10,650 bases of DNA from assembly GCA_023247155.1 (NCBI GenBank), contig JAHFGZ010000032.1:1-10650 (forward strand), read 5' to 3'. The position numbers were made by a program, and so were the translations under genes. Each line of letters starts with the position of its first letter. Within the stretch, counting starts at the first letter, position 1. Below the pieces are notes generated by a model. It was not told the DNA's origin and did no database searches. It saw nothing but the letters and a program-made list of their open reading frames with translations. Shown here in pieces: positions 6,505 to 10,650 of the stretch. This stretch comes from Candidatus Omnitrophota bacterium. GTDB taxonomy: Bacteria; Omnitrophota; Gorgyraeia; Aquiviventales; Aquiviventaceae.

Positions 6505-7333
6505 TCTTCTTCATCATCGCGGCCTTCATCGCCTCATCGGTCATGCTCTTCCAGCGTCCGGCCTCCAGGATGGGCAGGTTGGCCTCCGTTGGAACGTAGA
6601 TGACCATCATCTGGTTCGTCTGCAGCCCCTCGATCCAGCGGTAGCGCAGGTAGTTTTCCGTGATGCTGCCGGAGATGACCTCGTTGCTCTTCGCGACCCC
6701 CTGGGCGCGGGCGACTTCAATCTCCGCGTCCTTCTTCGCCTTCGTCAGCTCGAACTCTTTCTGGAACGACTCCTGCTCGGCCTTCAGCTTGGACTCGATG
6801 CTTTGGGAGAACGTCGGCGGCAGGCGCACATCCCGCAGGAGGACGTCCTGGACGAAGATGCCCCGCTGGTCGAGCTTGGACTTCAAAAATGCCAGGATGT
6901 TCTCCCCGATCGCCTTCCTCCCCTCATCGCTGAAGAGCGCTTTCACCGCATAGCCGCTCACGACGTTCCGGATGGCCTCGCGGATGTACGGCTCGAGGAT
7001 GGTCTCGCGGTAATTCGCGCCGATGGTCTTGCGCACCCCCACCGCCCGGTCGCTCGGGACGTTGTAGATGATCGAGACGTCCAGCTGGGAGATCAGCCCC
7101 TCGGATGAGGGCACCTGAGCCGTCTCCTTCATCTCCTGCGTCTTCACGTTCCACGTCTCAATCCAGCTTGCCATCGGCAGGTACCAGTGCCAGCCCGGGC
7201 CAAGCGCCTGGTCCGAGATGTGTCCGAAGTCCGCCTTGACGCCGACCTCACCGTCTTCAATGACCGTCATTCCGCAGCCCGCTGTCATCAACCCCATGGC
7301 CCCAAGCAGCAGCGCCGCCACGATTCGTCGCAT
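6488..7333 (-). CDS. SPFH/prohibitin-like membrane lipoprotein
   Basis: Band-7/SPFH protein of 281 residues. Such proteins form large oligomeric cages or scaffolds on membranes and often modulate proteases or lipid domains. The N-terminus is a lipoprotein signal, MRRIVAALLLGAMGLMTAGC, with a lipobox ending at C20, so the protein is probably anchored by lipid rather than a retained helix. The SPFH core follows: GEVGVKADFG, LGPGWHWYLPMASWIETWNVKTQEM, LDVSIIYNV, then YRETILEPYIREAIRNVVSGY and QDVLLRDVRLP. After this is a charged, probably coiled-coil helix (SIESKLKAEQESFQKEFELT onward, through AKSNEVI) and a C-terminal segment LRYRWIEGLQTNQMMVIYVP. ATG 7333 is preferred to 7357 because GGAGGG sits just before it and the longer form would overlap guaA. 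The gap to guaA is 14 bases. The exact cellular role is unknown. Confidence 0.85.
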   Translation of the reverse strand: MRRIVAALLLGAMGLMTAGCGMTVIEDGEVGVKADFGHISDQALGPGWHWYLPMASWIETWNVKTQEMKETAQVPSSEGLISQLDVSIIYNVPSDRAVGVRKTIGANYRETILEPYIREAIRNVVSGYAVKALFSDEGRKAIGENILAFLKSKLDQRGIFVQDVLLRDVRLPPTFSQSIESKLKAEQESFQKEFELTKAKKDAEIEVARAQGVAKSNEVISGSITENYLRYRWIEGLQTNQMMVIYVPTEANLPILEAGRWKSMTDEAMKAAMMKKNEATP

Positions 7334-7347
7334 CTTCCCTCCGTGTG

Positions 7348-8898
7348 TTATTCCCATTCAATGGTCGCCGGTGGTTTCGATGAGATGTCATACACGACCC
7401 GGTTGACCCCCTTGACCTCGTTGATGATCCGGTTGGCGAGCGACTCCAGCACCTCCGGCGGCAGCTTGGCCCAGTCCGCGGTCATCGCGTCCAGGCTCGT
7501 CACCGCCCGCACGGCGATGACGTGCTCGTAGGTGCGCTCGTCGCCCATGACGCCGACCGTCTTGACCGGCAGCAGCACGGCGAACGCCTGCCAGAGCCGC
7601 CGGTAGAGCCCGGCGCGGCGGATCTCCTCCTCGACCCGGGCGTCGGCCTCGCGCACCATGCGCAGCCGCTCCTCGGTGACCTCGCCCAGGATGCGGACCG
7701 CCAGTCCCGGTCCTGGAAATGGGTGCCGGTGGAGCACATCCTCCGGGATGCCGAGGAGCCGGCCGACCTCCCTGACCTCGTCCTTGAACAGGTCGCGCAG
7801 CGGCTCCACGAGCGAAAGGCGCATCTCCTTCGGCAGGCCGCCGACGTTGTGGTGGGTCTTGATGGTGGCGGACGGCCCGCCCCACGCGGAGACGCTCTCA
7901 ATCACGTCCGGATACAGGGTGCCTTGGGCCAGGAACTTCACGTGGGGGATCCGCTTCGCTTCGGCCTCGAACTCCCGGATGAACTGCTCGCCGATGCGCT
8001 TGCGCTTCTCTTCCGGGTCGGTGACGCCGGACAGGCGCTGCATGAACCGCGCGGCCGCGTCGACGACGTGCAGGTCCATGCGGAAGTGCTGGCCAAACGT
8101 CTCCTCTACCTGTGAGCGCTCGCCCTGGCGCAGCAGGCCGTTGTCCACGAAGATGCAGGTGAGCTGCTGGGCGATCGCCCGGTGCAGCAGGGCCGCGGCG
8201 ACCGAGGAGTCCACCCCGCCGCTCAACCCCAGCACGACGTGCGCCTGCCCGACCCGCCGGCGGATCGCCTCGATGGCCTCTTCGATGAACGACGTCATCG
8301 TCCACTCGCCGAGGCAGCCGCAGATGCCGAAGAGGAAGTTCTTGAGGATCTTCTCGCCTTCTTCCGTGTGGGCGACCTCGGGGTGGAACTGCAGGCCGTA
8401 GAGCCGGCGCTTGGGGTCGGCAATGGCCGCGGAGACGGTGTTGTGGGTCTGTGCGCTCACCACAAACCCCGGTGGGGGCGTGACGACCGAATCGCCGTGG
8501 CTCATCCAGGAGACCGACTCGGCCTTGACGCCCTGGAACAACCCGTCCGCGTCGAGCACCTGCACGGGGGCCTTGCCATACTCGCGCTTTTTGGCCCGGG
8601 CCACGGTGCCGCCGAGGCGGTGGGTCATCGCCTGCATGCCGTAGCAGATGCCGAGGACGGGCACGCCCGCCTCGAAGATGTCCGCCGGGGGGAGGGGCGC
8701 GCCCGGCTGGTAGACGCTGGCCGGGCCGCCGGAGAGCACGAGCCCCTTGGGATGGATCTCGCGGAGTGAGGCCGCCGTCAGCTCCTGCGGGGGGACGATG
8801 CGGCAGAAGACGCGCTGCTCGCGGATGCGGCGGGCGATGAGCTGGGTGTACTGCGACCCGTAATCGACGATGAGGATGAGTTCGTGCCGGCCGTCCAT
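7348..8898 (-). CDS. guaA: GMP synthetase (glutamine-hydrolysing)
   Basis: Cytoplasmic enzyme that aminates XMP to GMP using glutamine and ATP, the last step of guanine nucleotide synthesis. From ATG 8898 the protein has 516 residues, normal for GuaA. The class-I glutamine amidotransferase domain shows ILIVDYGSQYTQLIARRIRE, nucleophile C85 in GICYGMQ, and the H172/E174 pair in LQFHPEVAH. The ATP-pyrophosphatase domain carries the P-loop LGLSGGVDSSVAA (SGGVDSS at 226-232). The C-terminal dimerisation domain has HRHPFPGPGLAVRILGE and ends in NRVVYDISSKPPATIEWE, the near-universal GuaA tail. A GTG at 8907 is an alternative start three codons earlier; neither has a strong Shine-Dalgarno. The gene follows guaB3 by 22-31 bases, so XMP or IMP handling and GMP formation are probably co-expressed. 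All key residues are intact. Confidence 0.97.
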   Translation of the reverse strand: MDGRHELILIVDYGSQYTQLIARRIREQRVFCRIVPPQELTAASLREIHPKGLVLSGGPASVYQPGAPLPPADIFEAGVPVLGICYGMQAMTHRLGGTVARAKKREYGKAPVQVLDADGLFQGVKAESVSWMSHGDSVVTPPPGFVVSAQTHNTVSAAIADPKRRLYGLQFHPEVAHTEEGEKILKNFLFGICGCLGEWTMTSFIEEAIEAIRRRVGQAHVVLGLSGGVDSSVAAALLHRAIAQQLTCIFVDNGLLRQGERSQVEETFGQHFRMDLHVVDAAARFMQRLSGVTDPEEKRKRIGEQFIREFEAEAKRIPHVKFLAQGTLYPDVIESVSAWGGPSATIKTHHNVGGLPKEMRLSLVEPLRDLFKDEVREVGRLLGIPEDVLHRHPFPGPGLAVRILGEVTEERLRMVREADARVEEEIRRAGLYRRLWQAFAVLLPVKTVGVMGDERTYEHVIAVRAVTSLDAMTADWAKLPPEVLESLANRIINEVKGVNRVVYDISSKPPATIEWE

Positions 8899-8929
8899 GG
8901 CGATCACCGAGGTGCGAGGAGCGCGTCCG

Positions 8930-10159
8930 CTACCGGGCGGAGGAGCGTGTCAGTTTCGACCTGGGCGCTTGGTTGCGCGACGGCTGCTCCGCGGCGCCCT
9001 TGCGCGCCATGCCGACGCGCTGGACCTGCTGGAAGATCTTCCCTTCCGTCTGGATGGAGGGGGCGATGATGATCTCGGCGAACTGGAACGCCTTGATGTC
9101 CTTGGCGCCCATCGTGCCCATGCACGTCGTGATGGCGCCCATCAGGTTCTGCGAGCCGTCGTCGGTCTGCGCCGGCCCGAACAGGATCTGCTCGAGCGTG
9201 CCGGTGGTGCCGACGAAGATGCGGGTGCCCCGCGGCAGGCTCGAGTGCGGGTAGGCCATCCCCCAGTGGTAGCCGCGGCCCGGCGCCTCCTTGGCCTTGG
9301 CGAAGGCCGAGCCGACCATCACCGCGTCCGAGCCGCACGCGAACGCCTTGCAGACATCGCCGCCGTTCCGCATGCCGCCGTCCGTGATGATGGGGACGTA
9401 GCGGCCGCTCTTCTTGTAGTAAAAGTCCCGCGCCGAGGCGCAGTCCACCGTGGCGGTCACCTGCGGCACCCCGACGCCGAGGACCCCGCGGGTCGTGCAC
9501 GCCGCCCCCGGGCCCACGCCGACGAGCAGCGCATCCACCCCGGTCTCCATGAGCTCGACACCCTGCTCGTAGGTGACGACGTTGCCCGCAATGACGGGGA
9601 TCTTCATGGACTTGACGAAGGCGGGGAAATCGAGCGGCTTGTAGGCCTTCGCCACGTGCTTGGCGGTCGTCACGGTGGACTGGACGACGAAGAGGTCGGC
9701 GCCCGCCTCCTGGGCGATCGCCCCGAAGCGCTCCGCGTTCTGCGGGATGGTGCTCACCGCACACGTGACCTTCGCCGCCTTGATCTGCTCGACCCGCTTG
9801 GCGATGAGCTTCTCCTGGATGGGCGCCTTGTAGAGCTTCTGGACGATCTCCGTCGTCTGCTCGACGTCGCCCTGGATGATCTGGCTGATCGCCTCGCCCG
9901 GGTCGTCATAGCGCGCCTGCACCCCGTCGAGGTTGAGCACCGCCAGGCCGCCGAGCCGGCCCATTTCAATCGCAAACCGGACGTCCACGACCCCGTCCAT
10001 GGCCGAGGCGATGATGGGGACGCGGAACTTCAGGCCGTCCAGCCCCCACATCGTGTCCACCTCGGTCGGATTGAGCGTCGTGGTCCCCGGGACCAGCGCG
10101 ATCTCGTCGAACCCGTAGCACCGCCTCGCCCGCCTGCCGATGCCGATCCATTCAGCCAT
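8930..10159 (-). CDS. guaB3: GuaB3-family IMP dehydrogenase / GMP reductase-like protein
   Basis: TIM-barrel purine oxidoreductase of 409 residues, short of the roughly 490 of classical GuaB because it has no CBS (Bateman) pair. The start MAEWIGIGRRARRCYGFDEIALVPG and motifs SAMDGVVDVR, GLAVLNLDGVQARY, EAPGRGYHWGMAYPHSSLPRG and GTTGTLEQILFGPA are those of the GuaB3 subfamily and are closest to the cyanobacterial form. The catalytic-loop Cys is present (C221 in GVGPGAACTTRGVLGVGVPQ), unlike mycobacterial GuaB3 as I recall it. A basic tail of about 20 residues after RVGMARKG looks extra. GAGGTGA lies just upstream of ATG 10159. GuaB3 has been linked to GMP-reductase rather than IMP-dehydrogenase activity in cyanobacteria, to my recollection. 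Adjacency to guaA would suit either XMP supply or guanine/adenine balancing, and the reaction direction is open. Confidence 0.9.
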   Translation of the reverse strand: MAEWIGIGRRARRCYGFDEIALVPGTTTLNPTEVDTMWGLDGLKFRVPIIASAMDGVVDVRFAIEMGRLGGLAVLNLDGVQARYDDPGEAISQIIQGDVEQTTEIVQKLYKAPIQEKLIAKRVEQIKAAKVTCAVSTIPQNAERFGAIAQEAGADLFVVQSTVTTAKHVAKAYKPLDFPAFVKSMKIPVIAGNVVTYEQGVELMETGVDALLVGVGPGAACTTRGVLGVGVPQVTATVDCASARDFYYKKSGRYVPIITDGGMRNGGDVCKAFACGSDAVMVGSAFAKAKEAPGRGYHWGMAYPHSSLPRGTRIFVGTTGTLEQILFGPAQTDDGSQNLMGAITTCMGTMGAKDIKAFQFAEIIIAPSIQTEGKIFQQVQRVGMARKGAAEQPSRNQAPRSKLTRSSAR

Positions 10160-10172
10160 GCGTCACCTCACC

Positions 10173-10529
10173 TTAGAAGTTGGGGATTGTTTCGTGTGCG
10201 AAAATTGAAGTGTGGATATTTTGTTGGGCCACGATTACGGACCAATAAAACGGAGTTCCTCGCCAGCCGAGGTCCTCCGCCCCATTTTGGCGGATGAGCA
10301 AAAGCATCGGATTGTCAATAGCCACGCGTCTAGCTATAGCACCTTCGCGCTGAGCAGTATCAGGTGCATCTGAGAAGAACGGTTCCCCTAGGGCTGGCTG
10401 GAATCGATTCAGGTTGCGATCTGTGCGGACAAGACACCAAAGAAGTCCACGACGTGCAGGATCATTTGCTTGAGAACTCAGGTATTCTAGAGCGGCGCGG
10501 CAGGCGTTCCAGTCAAATGCATAACCCAT
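10173..10529 (-). CDS. Uncharacterised ORF next to an IS end, possibly a truncated gene
   Basis: I do not recognise this protein. From ATG 10529 it has 118 residues: MGYAFDWNACRAALEYLSSQ, then a soluble mix of helices, DNPMLLLIRQNGAEDLGW, RGTPFYWSVIVAQQNIHTS and the end FAHETIPNF. No signal peptide or membrane helix is seen. Base composition is visibly more AT-rich than the flanking genes, and codons ending in A/T are common, suggesting transferred DNA. The ATG lies two bases outside the predicted IS end at 10531, so the original 5' part may have been removed by the insertion. The ORF would then be the C-terminal remnant of a longer protein, now fortuitously given a start and a Shine-Dalgarno-like GGGGGAAGG by the IS tip. 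An in-frame ATG at 10544 lies inside the element. It ends 13 bases before guaB3. Whether it is expressed is unclear. Confidence 0.5.
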   Translation of the reverse strand: MGYAFDWNACRAALEYLSSQANDPARRGLLWCLVRTDRNLNRFQPALGEPFFSDAPDTAQREGAIARRVAIDNPMLLLIRQNGAEDLGWRGTPFYWSVIVAQQNIHTSIFAHETIPNF

Positions 10530-10530
10530 G

Positions 10531-10650
10531 TGACCTTCCCCCATTCATTGGGCCACTGGCAAGTAGAGTCCTTGGGTTGTGGTGGTGTGTAAGGCGAACT
10601 CGGCTGGCGTGAGATCGCCCAGCGAGCTGTGCGGCCGGACCGTGTTGTAG
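10531..10650 (-). mobile_element. End of an IS3-family insertion sequence with terminal inverted repeat
   Basis: The plus strand from 10531 reads TGACCTTCCCCCATTCATTG. It begins with the TG dinucleotide and C-rich tip typical of IS3-family termini, and it lies 14 bases beyond the transposase stop, where the right inverted repeat is expected. The boundary is inferred from one end only; the other end and the 3-4 base target duplication (perhaps CAT or CATG just outside) are beyond the window. Confidence 0.65.
10545..10650 (-). CDS. IS3-family transposase (OrfB), C-terminal end, cut by window edge
   Basis: The frame open from the right edge to the TGA at 10545-10547 encodes YNTVRPHSSLGDLTPAEF followed by about 16 residues ending in LYLPVAQ. 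The YN-x-x-RPHSSLG-x-LTP-x-EF motif is the hallmark of the C-terminal end of the IS3-family DDE integrase (rve_3-type region), just after the catalytic Glu. Only 34 codons and part of another are in the window, so the catalytic triad, OrfA and the frameshift site lie outside. Whether the element is intact cannot be judged. Confidence 0.9.
   Translation of the reverse strand, partial: YNTVRPHSSLGDLTPAEFALHTTTTQGLYLPVAQ

Noticed and set aside
8870..10297. Long plus-strand open frame (475 codons) opposite guaB3 and the start of guaA
   Set aside because: It is antisense to well-supported genes, is rich in Arg/Asp/Leu/His as expected from the reverse reading of GC-rich codons, and shows no family motif.
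10313..10318. Minus-strand TTGACA within the uncharacterised ORF, a possible guaB3 promoter
   Set aside because: No acceptable -10 hexamer at 16-18 bases, and it is nearly 150 bases upstream inside a coding frame.
10173..10529. Possible link of the uncharacterised ORF to the C-terminal part of a Z1-domain/helicase-type phage or restriction protein
   Set aside because: Only a vague impression from the GTPFYWSVIV segment; no motif firm enough to name a family without a profile search.

Overview
The window is GC-rich chromosomal DNA of a Gram-negative bacterium. This is inferred from a tripartite RND efflux system with an outer-membrane TolC-type channel, a periplasmic DsbD-type domain and a lipoprotein signal. 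Every gene I can support lies on the minus strand, so transcription runs from high to low coordinates. The phylum cannot be fixed from the sequence. The mix of a cyanobacterial-like GuaB3, a CsoR sensor and a CusCBA pump would fit several deep-branching, GC-rich phyla.

From the right edge, 10531-10650 is the end of an IS3-family insertion sequence: the last residues of its DDE transposase and a terminal TGACC...C-rich inverted repeat. It abuts an uncharacterised ORF (10173-10529) of visibly lower GC, which may be a gene truncated by the insertion. Then comes a tight five-gene run, 10159 down to 4880: guaB3 (IMPDH/GMP-reductase-like), guaA (GMP synthetase), an SPFH/prohibitin-like lipoprotein, a stand-alone secreted DsbD N-terminal-like domain, and a short pyruvate kinase without its C-terminal regulatory domain. 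Gaps are 31, 14, -17 and -1 bases, so these genes are probably co-transcribed, although their functions do not form one obvious pathway.

After a short intergenic region with a strong sigma70-like promoter, 4798 down to 1 is a copper-responsive efflux operon: csoR (Cu(I)-sensing repressor), a small secreted Cys-rich protein, cusC (outer-membrane channel), cusB (periplasmic adaptor with an unusual metal-binding N-terminus) and cusA (inner-membrane RND pump, cut by the window edge). Two adjacent CsoR-like operator boxes overlap the promoter, one in the -35/-10 spacer and one over the -10 and start site. This suggests copper-relieved autorepression of the whole operon. A GC-rich hairpin followed by a short T run separates csoR and the Cys-rich gene from cusCBA and may attenuate transcription between them.

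No tRNA, rRNA or CRISPR array was seen. No stretch over about 110 bases is without a gene.
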